The position numbers and the translations under genes are program-made. From contig NZ_JQMO01000002.1 in NCBI RefSeq assembly GCF_000744785.1, positions 1,240,001 to 1,304,000 of the forward strand: DNA of 64,000 nucleotides. The letters run 5' to 3'. Shown piece by piece: positions 12,191 through 23,626 of the stretch (within the stretch, counting starts at the first letter, position 1; the number at the start of each line of letters is the position of its first letter). The DNA comes from Kitasatospora azatica KCTC 9699 (GTDB lineage: Bacteria; Actinomycetota; Actinomycetes; Streptomycetales; Streptomycetaceae). The notes under the pieces were generated by a model. That model was not told where the DNA came from. It saw only the letters and a list, made by a program, of their open reading frames with translations, and searched no databases.

Positions 12191-13297
12191 TCACAGGGCG
12201 AGGAGCTCCTTGGTGGTGATGGTGAGCAGCTCGGGCCCGCCCGCTTCACTGGGGCGTACGACGAGCGTGTCCTCGATCCGGACCCCGCCGCGGCCCGGGA
12301 GGTGAACCCCTGGACCGACGGTGACCGGCACGCGATTGTCCAGTTTACCCATCTCGTCGGGTCCCAGCTGCGGCGCCTCCCTGACCTCCAGCCCCACACC
12401 GTGCCCGAACGGCTGCGGCCACTGCTCGACGTGGCCCGCCGCGCGCAGCACCTCGCGGGCCGCGCGGTCCGGCGCGCTGCCCGGCACGCCCGGCAGCAGC
12501 GCCTCCCGACCGGCCCGCTGGGCCTCGAAGACCAGCCGGTGCAGCTCGACCTGCCAGGCCGCGGGGGCCGCGCCGATCACGAAGGTGCGGGTGCTGCAGA
12601 CCGTGTAGCCGCGGTACTGGGCGCCGAGCGAGACGGTGAGGAAGTCGCCCTCCTCGACCCGCCGGTCGGTGGGCTGGTGGGCGCTGCGGCCCGAGTGGCC
12701 GCCGGTGCCGACCGAGACGGGGTAGCCGGCCCGGTCCGCGCCGTGGTCGATCATCCGCCGCTCCAGCTCCATCGCCAGGTGCCGCTCGGTCCGCCCGACC
12801 AGGATCGACTCCAGCAGTTCGCCGAGCGCCTGGTCGCCGATCTCGGCGGCGATCCGCAGGTCGGCGATCTCCTGCTCGTCCTTGACCACCCGCAGGTGCT
12901 CGACCGCCCGGTTGAGGTCCGTCAGGCGCACCGCCGGGGCCAGCGCGGCGACCGCGCGCAGGCGGCTGACCGTCAGGTCGTGCTCCTCCACCGCCAGGTC
13001 CGAGACCCGCAGGCCGGCCGCCGACTCGGCGGCGACCTCGGCGGTGTCCTGCTCCGGCTCGGCGGTCAGGTGCGGCAGGTCGACCGCGTACGGGTGCTCG
13101 CCGGTGTCGTCCGGCGGCAGGCCGGCGGGCAGCACGAGCAGCGCGCGCTCCCGGGTGAGCAGCAGGGTGGCGCCGCACGGGGCGCAACCGGTGAGGTACC
13201 GGACGTTGGCGGGCTTGGTGATCAGCGCCGCGTCCGCTCCGCCCGCACTGCAGTACTCGCTGAGCCGCTCCCGGCGGGCCGCGTGCGCATCAGACAT
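12191..13297 (-). CDS. M24 (aminopeptidase P-like) family protein, probably non-catalytic
   Basis: A 368-residue pita-bread-fold protein with an N-terminal creatinase-like domain (about 1-135) and an M24 domain (about 140-368). Aligning by motif to E. coli aminopeptidase P, three of five metal ligands are changed: Asp to Ser223 (VSLGAQY), Asp to Cys234 (TVCSTRTF) and Glu to Gly328 (VTVGPG). His299 (FGHGVGLEV) and Glu342 (RIEDT) remain. A dinuclear metal centre is therefore unlikely, and the usual label Xaa-Pro aminopeptidase may be wrong; it could be a scaffold or binding protein. ATG at 13297; efp follows after 70 nt, a common pairing. Confidence 0.85.
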   Translation of the reverse strand: MSDAHAARRERLSEYCSAGGADAALITKPANVRYLTGCAPCGATLLLTRERALLVLPAGLPPDDTGEHPYAVDLPHLTAEPEQDTAEVAAESAAGLRVSDLAVEEHDLTVSRLRAVAALAPAVRLTDLNRAVEHLRVVKDEQEIADLRIAAEIGDQALGELLESILVGRTERHLAMELERRMIDHGADRAGYPVSVGTGGHSGRSAHQPTDRRVEEGDFLTVSLGAQYRGYTVCSTRTFVIGAAPAAWQVELHRLVFEAQRAGREALLPGVPGSAPDRAAREVLRAAGHVEQWPQPFGHGVGLEVREAPQLGPDEMGKLDNRVPVTVGPGVHLPGRGGVRIEDTLVVRPSEAGGPELLTITTKELLAL

Positions 13298-13453
13298 ACC
13301 TGCCAGCCTACGAAGAGTGCAGGTCGGGCGCCTGTTGTGGGGAGCCGGACGGTTACCTTGACACCGTTCGGACAGTTGCCCGGGCAGCATGACGATCAGT
13401 CATATAGGCTGCGCGGCGCGGCCATCGGGTTGCCACTGTTGGGGAGGATCACC

Positions 13454-14272
13454 GTGACCGAGTCGGAGCTGTCGGACGACTGGGAGCCCGTCGAGATCGA
13501 CACCACCGTCGCCCACTCGGCGCGGGTCTACGACTACTGGCTGGGCGGCAAGGACAACTTCCCGGCCGACCGGGAACTGGCCGAGCAGATCATCGCGGCC
13601 GTGCCCAACATGCGCGCGATGGCCCGGGCCAACCGGGACTTCCTGGCCAAGGCCGTCAGCCACCTGGTCACCGAGGGCGGCATCCGGCAGTTCCTGGACG
13701 TCGGCACCGGCATCCCGACCGCCGGCAACACCTTCGAGGTGGCCCAGGCGCTGGCCCCGGAGAGCCGGGTGCTCTACGTCGACAACGACCCGATCGTGCT
13801 TGCCCACGCCCGGGCGATGATCTCCAGCCACCCGGCGGGGCGGACCTCCTTCATCCTCGGCGACCTGCGCAAGCCGGCCGACATCCTGGGCCACCCGGCC
13901 TTCGGGAAGATCATCGACCGGGACCAGCCGGTCGGCCTGCTGCTGATCGCGGTGCTGATGCTCTTCAAGGACGCCGAGGACCCGTGGGCCATGGTCCGCG
14001 CGCTGATCGACGCGCTGCCCTCGGGCAGCTACGTGGCCCTGACCCACCCGAGCGGGGACTTCGCCCCCGAGGAGGTGGCGATCGCGGTGCGGGCCGCCGA
14101 GCACGCGCACGTGACGCTCACCCCGCGCTCGCGCGCCGAGGTGGCGCGCTTCCTGGACGGCCTGGAGCTGGTCGAGCCCGGCGTGGTGCCGGTGCTCGGC
14201 TGGGGCGAGGTGCCGGACGGCGTGGACGTCGACTCGGCGTACTACTACGGCGCGGTGGCCCGCAAGCCGTAG
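13454..14272 (+). CDS. SAM-dependent methyltransferase, SAV2177/DUF574 family
   Basis: A 272-residue member of an actinobacteria-typical family (DUF574, Methyltransf_19). Seen are the family motif SARVYDYWLGGKDNFPADR (24-42), the SAM-binding segment FLDVGTGIPT and the acidic strand VLYVDNDPIVLAHAR. Substrate unknown. GTG start with GGGGAGG 7 nt upstream. Streptomycetes usually carry many copies of this family, often near regulatory or secondary-metabolic genes; here it opens a three-gene plus-strand accessory group, 22 nt before the LMF-like gene. Confidence 0.85.
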   Translation: MTESELSDDWEPVEIDTTVAHSARVYDYWLGGKDNFPADRELAEQIIAAVPNMRAMARANRDFLAKAVSHLVTEGGIRQFLDVGTGIPTAGNTFEVAQALAPESRVLYVDNDPIVLAHARAMISSHPAGRTSFILGDLRKPADILGHPAFGKIIDRDQPVGLLLIAVLMLFKDAEDPWAMVRALIDALPSGSYVALTHPSGDFAPEEVAIAVRAAEHAHVTLTPRSRAEVARFLDGLELVEPGVVPVLGWGEVPDGVDVDSAYYYGAVARKP

Positions 14273-14294
14273 CCGCAGGTGGTGGGATGGGCGC

Positions 14295-15698
14295 GTGGAG
14301 TGGTTCACCGCGCCCGACTACGCACTGAGCAGACTGGTCCTGCAGCGTCTGCTGGCCGCCGTCTACCTGACGGGGTTCCTGACGGCGGCCCAGCAGTTCC
14401 GGGCGCTGATCGGCGAGCACGGACTGCTGCCGGTGCCGCGCTACCTGCGCCACCGGGGGTGGCGGGAGGCGCCGAGCCTCTTCCAGTGGGGGTACTCGGA
14501 CCGCCGCTTCGCCGCCGTCGCCTGGAGCGGGGCCGCGCTCGCGGCGGGGATCTGCGCCGGGCTGGCGGACGCGGTGCCGCTGTGGGCCTCGATGCTGCTC
14601 TGGGCCGCGCTGTGGTTCCTCTACCTCTCGATCGTCAACGTGGGGCAGACCTGGTACGCCTTCGGCTGGGAGTCGCTGCTGCTGGAGGCCGGTTTCCTCG
14701 CCTGTTTCCTGGGAAACGCGCAGGTCGCGCCGCCGTTCCCGATGCTGCTGCTGGTCCGCTGGCTGCTCTTTCGGGTGGAGTTCGGGGCCGGGCTGATCAA
14801 ACTGCGCGGCGACTCCTGCTGGCGGGACCTGAGCTGCCTGCGGTACCACCACGAGACCCAGCCGATGCCCGGGCCGCTGAGCTGGTACTTCCACCATCTG
14901 CCGATGCCGCTGCACCGGGTCGAGGTGGCGGCCAACCATGTCGCGCAGCTCGGCTTCCCGGTGCTGCTCTTCACCCCCCAGCCGATCGCCTCGGTGGCGG
15001 CCGGGGCGATGGTGGTGACCCAGCTCTGGCTGGTGCTGTCCGGGAACTTCGCCTGGCTCAACTGGCTGACCATCGCGCTGGCCTTCGGCGCGCTGCGGCT
15101 GCCGGGCGCGCCGGGGCCGGCCACCGCCCGGGCGCCGCTCTGGTTCGAGGTGGCGGTGCTGCTCTGCACCGCCCTGGTGCTGGTGCTCAGCTACTGGCCG
15201 GCCCGCAACCTGCTGTCACGCCGTCAGCTGATGAACTACTCCTTCAACCGGCTGCACCTGGTGAACACCTACGGCGCCTTCGGCAGCATCAGCCGGGTCC
15301 GCTTCGAGGTGGTGCTGGAGGGCACGGACGAGGCGGTGCTGACCCCGTCCACCGTCTGGCGGGAGTACGGCTTCAAGGGCAAGCCGGGGGACGTGCGCCG
15401 GCGCCCGCGCCAGTACGCGCCCTACCACCTGCGGCTGGACTGGCTGATGTGGTTCGCCGCGCTCTCCCCCGGCTACGCCCGGCCGTGGCTGCGGCTCCTC
15501 GTGGAGCGGCTGCTGACCGCGGACCCGCCGACCCTGCGGCTGCTGCGGCACAACCCGTTCCCGACCGAGCCGCCGCGCTACGTCCGCGCGGTGCAGTACC
15601 GGTACCGGTACACCAGCTGGGCCGAGCGACGGGAGACCGGCGCCTGGTGGCACCGGTCCGGGCGGCGGCTCTACCTGGCGCCGGTCAGGAGAATCTGA
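14295..15698 (+). CDS. Lipase maturation factor (LMF1-like) family membrane protein
   Basis: A 467-residue polytopic membrane protein with about seven hydrophobic segments in the first 300 residues and a soluble C-terminal domain. The C-terminal portion shows the LMF family pattern: FEVVLEGTDE (345 region), WREYGFKGKPGDVRRRP, YAPYHLRLDWLMWFAAL and NPFPTEPPRYVRAVQYRYRYT. In vertebrates LMF1 helps fold lipases in the ER; the bacterial role is not established and should not be assumed. GTG start at 14295 with a poor ribosome-binding site, 22 nt after the methyltransferase stop, so probably co-transcribed with it. Confidence 0.85.
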   Translation: MEWFTAPDYALSRLVLQRLLAAVYLTGFLTAAQQFRALIGEHGLLPVPRYLRHRGWREAPSLFQWGYSDRRFAAVAWSGAALAAGICAGLADAVPLWASMLLWAALWFLYLSIVNVGQTWYAFGWESLLLEAGFLACFLGNAQVAPPFPMLLLVRWLLFRVEFGAGLIKLRGDSCWRDLSCLRYHHETQPMPGPLSWYFHHLPMPLHRVEVAANHVAQLGFPVLLFTPQPIASVAAGAMVVTQLWLVLSGNFAWLNWLTIALAFGALRLPGAPGPATARAPLWFEVAVLLCTALVLVLSYWPARNLLSRRQLMNYSFNRLHLVNTYGAFGSISRVRFEVVLEGTDEAVLTPSTVWREYGFKGKPGDVRRRPRQYAPYHLRLDWLMWFAALSPGYARPWLRLLVERLLTADPPTLRLLRHNPFPTEPPRYVRAVQYRYRYTSWAERRETGAWWHRSGRRLYLAPVRRI

Positions 15699-15751
15699 GA
15701 ACCGCCCTGCCCGGGTCGGCCCGCAGGAAAATCCTTCCGCGATTCTTTCGA

Positions 15752-15780
15752 CATCAAGTATCTTGACGTCGAGATTGATG
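15752..15780. promoter_or_regulatory. Nested inverted repeats upstream of MFS gene (MarR-like operator)
   Basis: CATCAA (15752-15757) pairs with TTGATG (15775-15780); TCAAG-TAT-CTTGA (15754-15766) is a perfect inverted repeat; and ATCTTGAC/GTCGAGAT (15760-15775) is palindromic with one mismatch. The ATCTTGA-nn-TCnAGAT form resembles MarR-family operators that often control MFS exporters. No marR gene is adjacent within the window. Confidence 0.5.
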
Positions 15781-15804
15781 GAACGGTGAGACGGGGGTCG
15801 TGGC

Positions 15805-17097
15805 ATGAGGTGGGACGGCGACGGGTTGATCGCGCAGTTGCGGCGGCCGCCGGGTGGGCGGGATGCGCGGATCATGCTGCTCGCGCAGGGCCTGGACCGG
15901 ACCGGCACGGGGGTGTGGGCGGCGGCCTCGGTGCTGTACTTCACCTTCGTCTGCCGACTGGACGCGCGACAGGTGGGGCTGCTGGTGGGCGTGGCGGCGG
16001 TCGCGGGGATCGCGGGGTCGCCGATCGCGGGCCGGTTGGCCGAACGCCTGCCGGTGCGCGGACTGCTGATCGGCAGTCACCTGCTGCGGCTCGGGACCAT
16101 GGGCCTGATGCTGGCGGTGCACGGCTTCGCGGCGCTGCTGCCGGTGGTGGCGGTCACCTGCCTGGCGGAGCGCGGGGCCAAGACACTGGAGATGCTCTTC
16201 GCCACCCGGGTCGCCGGCCGGCAGCGGGGCACCTACCAGGCACTGTTCCGCACCGTGGCCAACGCCGGGTACGCGGTGGGCGCCGGCATCGCGGCGATCG
16301 GACTCGCGGTGGGGACGACGAACGCCTACCGGGCACTGATCCTGGCCGACGCGCTCTCCTACCTGCTGGCCGCCGCCCTGATCTGGCACACCCGGGAGCC
16401 GAGCGGGCTCGGGCAGGTGGTGGCCCGCTCCGCGGACGAGCCCGCCGACGACCCGGCACCCGCGCCCAGCCCCTGGCGGGACCGCGGCTACCTGCTCTTC
16501 GTGCTGCTGGACATCCCGATGTGCCTCGAGGACTCGGTGCTCAACGTCGGGCTGCCGCTCTGGCTCGTGCACCACACCACGGCCCCGCACGCCTTCGTGC
16601 CGGCCTTCCTGGTGATCAACACCGTGGTGGTGGTGCTGCTGCAGTTGCCGGTCTCCAGGCGGACCGAGGGCCCGCGCCGGGCGGCCGGGGCGGTGGCCTG
16701 GTACGGGGTGACGCTGCTCGCCTGCTGCGCCGTACTGGCCGCGAGCACCGGCGCCGGGGCCTGGTCGGCGGCGGCGGCCCTGCTGCTGGCCGCGGTCCTG
16801 GTCACCCTGGCCGAGCTGGTCCGCTCGGTCACCTCCTGGGAGCTGGCCGTCTCGCTGGCACCCGCCCGGGCGCGGGCCTCCTACCTGGGCGTGGCCGGGA
16901 TGTCCCAGTCCGTGCAGAAGTCGGTCGGGCCGCTGCTGCTGACCGGCGCGGTGATGACGGCCGGACCGGTCGGCTGGCTCGCCCTCGGGGCGGGCGTCAC
17001 CGGCCTGTCGCTGCTGCAGCGGCGCGCCTGCCTGCGGCGGCTGGACGCGCTGCGCGACGCGGACGCCGCCACCCCGCGCCAGCTGCTGCATGCCTGA
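15805..17097 (+). CDS. Major facilitator superfamily transporter
   Basis: A 430-residue protein with roughly 11-12 hydrophobic segments, in two halves separated by a charged loop (about 195-225, REPSGLGQVVARSADEPADDP). Features include GSPIAGRLAERLPVR, an A-like motif between helices 2 and 3, and a second-half segment GMSQSVQKSVGPLLLTG. It is most like drug or metabolite exporters; the substrate is unknown. ATG at 15805. The promoter region carries MarR-like inverted repeats, suggesting ligand-controlled expression. It converges with the Fpg/Nei gene downstream. Confidence 0.85.
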   Translation: MRWDGDGLIAQLRRPPGGRDARIMLLAQGLDRTGTGVWAAASVLYFTFVCRLDARQVGLLVGVAAVAGIAGSPIAGRLAERLPVRGLLIGSHLLRLGTMGLMLAVHGFAALLPVVAVTCLAERGAKTLEMLFATRVAGRQRGTYQALFRTVANAGYAVGAGIAAIGLAVGTTNAYRALILADALSYLLAAALIWHTREPSGLGQVVARSADEPADDPAPAPSPWRDRGYLLFVLLDIPMCLEDSVLNVGLPLWLVHHTTAPHAFVPAFLVINTVVVVLLQLPVSRRTEGPRRAAGAVAWYGVTLLACCAVLAASTGAGAWSAAAALLLAAVLVTLAELVRSVTSWELAVSLAPARARASYLGVAGMSQSVQKSVGPLLLTGAVMTAGPVGWLALGAGVTGLSLLQRRACLRRLDALRDADAATPRQLLHA

Positions 17098-17108
17098 CCC
17101 TGCTGCCC

Positions 17109-17125
17109 GCCTGACCCGGTCAGGC
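17109..17125. terminator. Short palindrome between convergent genes
   Basis: GCCTGACC-C-GGTCAGGC, an 8-bp inverted repeat, lies in the 39-nt gap between the MFS gene and the DNA glycosylase gene. It may end both transcripts; there is no T-run. Confidence 0.4.
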
Positions 17126-17136
17126 CGGCCGGGTGG

Positions 17137-17943
17137 TCAGCGCTGCTGGCAGTTCGGGCACCAGAAGAGGTTGCGGGCGGCGTGCTGCTCGGTGCGGACC
17201 TCGGTGCCGCAGACCAGGCAGGCCTGGCCGGTGCGGCGGTAGACGTAGACCTCGCCGCCGTGGTCGTCCACCCGGGGCGGGCGGCCCATCGCCTCGGGCG
17301 TGTGCTCGGGGCGGACGGTGTCGATCCGGCCGATCGCGGCGCCCTCGCGCATCAGCTCGACCAGGTCCCGCCAGATCAGCTCCCACTCGGCGCGGGCGAG
17401 GTCCCGGCCGGCCCGGTGCGGGTCGATGCCGTGCCGGAAGAGCACCTCGGCACGGTAGACGTTGCCGACGCCCGCCAGGATCTTCTGGTCCATCAGGAGG
17501 GCGGCTATCGTGCTGCGGCTGCGGGTGATCCGGTCCCAGGCGCGCTCGGGCTCGGCGTCGGCGCGCAGCGGGTCGGGACCCAGCCGGGCGTGCACCACGT
17601 CCTTCTCGGCGGGGGTGAGCAGCTCGCAGGTGGCCGGGCCGCGCAGGTCCGCGTAGTGCTCCTGGTTCTCCAGCCGCAGCCGGATCAGGCCGACCGGGTC
17701 GGGCGCGGGCGCGGCACCGAAGGTGAAACCGCCGTAGAGGCCCAGGTGGATGTGCAGCCAGGCGTCGGCGAAGCCGAGGAAGAGGTGCTTGCCGTCCGCC
17801 TCGGCCTGCTCCAGCACCTGCCCGTCGACCAGCTTGGCGCCCTCGGCGAACCGGCCCTGCGGACTGGAGACGGCGACCGGGCGGCTGCCGAACGCACGGA
17901 GGTTCTCGGCGGCGAGCCGGTGCAGGACGTGGCCTTCGGGCAT
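17137..17943 (-). CDS. Fpg/Nei family DNA glycosylase-AP lyase
   Basis: Removes oxidised bases and nicks the abasic site. The 268-residue protein begins PEGH with the catalytic Pro2 and Glu3, has Lys52 (DGKHLFLGF), the helix-two-turn-helix region (LMDQKILAGVGNVYRAEVLF, about 150-170) and a C-terminal zinc finger with Cys242/Cys245 and Cys262/Cys265. The MPEGHVLHRLA start is typical of actinobacterial Nei-type enzymes (Nei2-like) rather than classical MutM. ATG start, 29 nt after the P-loop gene, so the two may be co-transcribed. Confidence 0.9.
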   Translation of the reverse strand: MPEGHVLHRLAAENLRAFGSRPVAVSSPQGRFAEGAKLVDGQVLEQAEADGKHLFLGFADAWLHIHLGLYGGFTFGAAPAPDPVGLIRLRLENQEHYADLRGPATCELLTPAEKDVVHARLGPDPLRADAEPERAWDRITRSRSTIAALLMDQKILAGVGNVYRAEVLFRHGIDPHRAGRDLARAEWELIWRDLVELMREGAAIGRIDTVRPEHTPEAMGRPPRVDDHGGEVYVYRRTGQACLVCGTEVRTEQHAARNLFWCPNCQQR

Positions 17944-17972
17944 GGCGGATCAGAGCTCTCTGGTCGAACGGT

Positions 17973-18899
17973 TCAGCGGACCGGCTGCCCGGTCAGTCGG
18001 GCGGCGATCACCCGGTCCAGCGCGTCGGCGGTGCCGGCCACGTCCAGCTGGGAGTTGTCGATGATCGGCAGGCCGGAGTTGTACCAGCCGGCCATCCGGC
18101 CGTGGATCAGCGCCACCTGCTCGTCGCTGAGCCGCCGGTTGCCGCTGCGGCGGGCGTTGCGGGCGAGCACCGAGTCCAGGCCGGGCAGCAGCACCACCGG
18201 GATCATGCCGGGACCGATGTGCCGCTTCCAGCCGCCCAGCCCGATCGCCGGACGGTCCGGGAAGACCGCGTCGTCGATGATGCAGGAGATCCCGTTGGCC
18301 AGGTAGTTGCGGCAGGCGAAGCCGCAGGTGCGGCGGGCCAGCCGGTACTGGGCCTCGGAGGCGCTGTTCCAGCCGGACTGCGGGTTGGCGAAGCCGGACT
18401 GCACCCACTCGCGGACGTCGTCCAGGCTGATGTGCGCGGTGGGCACCGGGCGGCGTTCGGCCCAGTGCCGGGCCACCGTGGTCTTGCCGGCCCCGGCCGG
18501 GCCGATCAGCAGCACCGCCAGCGGGCCGGGGGGCAACTGGCCGGGGTGCGGCGCGGGGTGGGTCGGGAGCTGGACCGGCGCGCCGGTGGGCATCACGAAG
18601 TGCCCGGTCGACCCCGGCGGCACGGCGGCGCTCGGCGCACTGACCTGCAGCCGGCGGGCCGGCGCCGGAGGTGCGGTCGGTGCGGGAGGCGCGGCAGGGG
18701 CGGCGGGCGCGGCAGCCGGCGGCTGAGCGACCGTCACGGGCGGCGGGGGCACGGCGGGCTGAGCGACCGTCGGCTGACCCGTCGGCTGCTGCGGCGCGTG
18801 CTGGTCGGCGGGCGACGGCGGCAGCTGCTGCGCGTGCGGTACGGGCGCAGGCGGCACCGGCGGTCGCGGGGGCACTCCCCCGGCGTACTGCTGCGTCAC
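17973..18899 (-). CDS. P-loop ATP-binding (kinase-like) protein with proline-rich N-terminus
   Basis: A 308-residue protein. Residues about 1-125 are low-complexity Pro/Ala/Gln (many PPAP and QPT runs); the C-terminal part starts with a Walker A motif GPAGAGKTTVARHWA, followed by SLDDVREWVQSGF and a late VVLLPGLDSVLARNARR. This looks like the small AAA_33/Zeta-kinase-like P-loop group, but substrate and partner are unknown. I chose GTG at 18899 (VTQQYAGG) because GGGAGG lies 7 nt upstream; in-frame starts further upstream are less well placed. Between aroQ and an Fpg/Nei gene; no functional link is evident. Confidence 0.75.
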   Translation of the reverse strand: MTQQYAGGVPPRPPVPPAPVPHAQQLPPSPADQHAPQQPTGQPTVAQPAVPPPPVTVAQPPAAAPAAPAAPPAPTAPPAPARRLQVSAPSAAVPPGSTGHFVMPTGAPVQLPTHPAPHPGQLPPGPLAVLLIGPAGAGKTTVARHWAERRPVPTAHISLDDVREWVQSGFANPQSGWNSASEAQYRLARRTCGFACRNYLANGISCIIDDAVFPDRPAIGLGGWKRHIGPGMIPVVLLPGLDSVLARNARRSGNRRLSDEQVALIHGRMAGWYNSGLPIIDNSQLDVAGTADALDRVIAARLTGQPVR

Positions 18900-18928
18900 G
18901 GTCACACCTCCCGGCGGGGACATTACAC

Positions 18929-18967
18929 GGCGGCCCGGCGGCGAGCACAGTCCGCCGCCGGGCCGCC
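18929..18967 (-). terminator. aroQ (shikimate operon) terminator
   Basis: A 15-bp perfect stem, GGCGGCCCGGCGGCG (18929-18943) with its complement at 18953-18967 and a 9-nt loop, starts 29 nt after the aroQ stop. It separates the aro operon from the P-loop gene. Confidence 0.75.
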
Positions 18968-18995
18968 TGACGCCGAGCACACTGATATGTCGAGG

Positions 18996-22250
<3,255 letters not shown>

Positions 22251-22396
22251 CGGTGCTCCTTCGTCAGCGGCCCGGGTGCGGCCCTCGGTACCGCGGGCCC
22301 GGCCGGGCTCCAGTGGGCTCCTGCTGCGGCCCACCTCCGAATCCTTTCACGTTCGCCCCGTCGATCCAGCCACGGTCCGGTGGGCGGACATGCACA

Positions 22397-22402
22397 ATCG
22401 TA
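22397..22402 (-). promoter_or_regulatory. Possible aroC operon -10 element
   Basis: TACGAT on the minus strand fits TANNNT, but no clear -35 precedes it. The 271-nt gap 22251-22521 holds nothing else I can identify apart from the ribosome-binding sites of the two divergent genes. Confidence 0.3.
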
Positions 22403-22521
22403 TTTCGCCCGCTTGTGCTCATGGGGCAGACTTGTTCGGGGTCGCCATTCCGCGAGCCACCGGACGAGACGCGCCGTACCCGGACTGACAAGACGACGCT
22501 GCTGGTCAGGAGTGTGCCGCC

Positions 22522-22773
22522 ATGGAACAGGCCGTTCAGATCTTCGGCTCGATACTTATTCTGATCCCTTTCGCGCTGGCCCAGTGGGGCAGGACCAGCG
22601 CGCATTCCAAGGGATATCTGACCCTCAACCTCTGCGGTTCGGCCGTGTTGGCCGCTCAGGCCGGACTCACCTCGCAGTGGGGATTCCTGCTGCTGGAGGG
22701 GGTCTGGGCGATCGTCTCGTTCTTCGGACTGATCGCCGTGCTGCGCGGGCGCGAACCGCGCGGGGCGCACTGA
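22522..22773 (+). CDS. Small membrane protein, CBU_0592-like
   Basis: An 83-residue protein with two or three hydrophobic segments (7-21 IFGSILILIPFALAQ, 32-48 and 53-74). The pattern, ending in WAIVSFFGLIAVLRGRE, matches the widely spread CBU_0592-type domain of unknown function. AGGAG 9 nt before the ATG supports translation. It is transcribed divergently from aroC and converges with aroE, an insertion of opposite polarity between shikimate genes. Function unknown. Confidence 0.8.
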   Translation: MEQAVQIFGSILILIPFALAQWGRTSAHSKGYLTLNLCGSAVLAAQAGLTSQWGFLLLEGVWAIVSFFGLIAVLRGREPRGAH

Positions 22774-22795
22774 CCCCGGGCGGCCCGGACAGGCC

Positions 22796-23626
22796 CTACG
22801 CCCCCAGCGCCGCCTCGCCCGCCGCGCGCATCGCCGCCAGCGGTCCGGGCCGGACCCCGGTGAACAGTTCGAACTGCAGCACCGCCTGGTGCACCAGCAG
22901 GTCGAGCCCGCCCAGCACCGGCGCCCCGCGCTCGGCGCAGGCGGCGGCCAGCGGCGTCGGCCAGGGGTGGTAGAGCACGTCGAAGAGCGCCCCGGGCGTG
23001 GCGGTCAGCTCGCCGACGAAGCCGTCGGTCGCGCCCACCGGCGTGGTGGAGATGGTCAGCGGGCCGGTCAGCGCCTCGGCGCCGCGCGCCCAGTCGGCGG
23101 TCCGCACCGCCACCCCCAGCCGCTCCCCGAGCTCCCGCATCTCGCGCGCCCGTTCGGCGCTGCGGACGTGGACCGTCACCTCGCCGGTGCACACCTGCGC
23201 CAGCGCGGCCAGCGCCGAGGAGGCCGTGGCCCCCGCGCCGAGAACTGCCGCCGCCGGCACCTGCTCGATGCCGCGCTCGCGCAGCGCCGCGATCAGCCCG
23301 GGCACGTCGGTGTTGTCCCCGGTCCGCCGCCCGTCCGCCTGGAAGACCAGCGTGTTCACGGCGTCCACCGCCAGCGCCGTCTCGCTCACCTCGTCCAGCA
23401 GCGGGATCACCGCCCGCTTCAGCGGCATGGTCAGCGAGAAGCCCGCCCAGCCGCCCGGCTCCAGTCCCGCGAGGAACCCGGGCAGCGCGGCCTCGTCCAG
23501 CTCGAACCGGTCGTACGCCCAGTCGTCCAGGCCGACCGCCCGGTACCCGGCGTTGTGCAGCACCGGGGAGAGCGAGTGCGCGATCGGTGAGCCGAGTACC
23601 GCGGCGCGGGGCTGCTGCGGGGTCAT
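22796..23626 (-). CDS. aroE: Shikimate dehydrogenase
   Basis: Reduces 3-dehydroshikimate to shikimate with NADPH. The 276-residue protein has the substrate-binding GSPIAHSLSPVLHNAGY (12-28), the catalytic Lys in SLTMPLKRAVIPL, NTDVPGL, and the Rossmann motif VLGAGATASSALAAL. Its ATG overlaps the mltG1 TGA by 4 nt, so it is transcribed with the alaS-ruvX-mltG group rather than with aroCKBQ. Confidence 0.94.
   Translation of the reverse strand: MTPQQPRAAVLGSPIAHSLSPVLHNAGYRAVGLDDWAYDRFELDEAALPGFLAGLEPGGWAGFSLTMPLKRAVIPLLDEVSETALAVDAVNTLVFQADGRRTGDNTDVPGLIAALRERGIEQVPAAAVLGAGATASSALAALAQVCTGEVTVHVRSAERAREMRELGERLGVAVRTADWARGAEALTGPLTISTTPVGATDGFVGELTATPGALFDVLYHPWPTPLAAACAERGAPVLGGLDLLVHQAVLQFELFTGVRPGPLAAMRAAGEAALGA

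Noticed and set aside
13358..13363. TTGACA upstream of the methyltransferase as a promoter
   Set aside because: No acceptable -10 lies 16-19 nt downstream; TATAGG at 13403 is too far.
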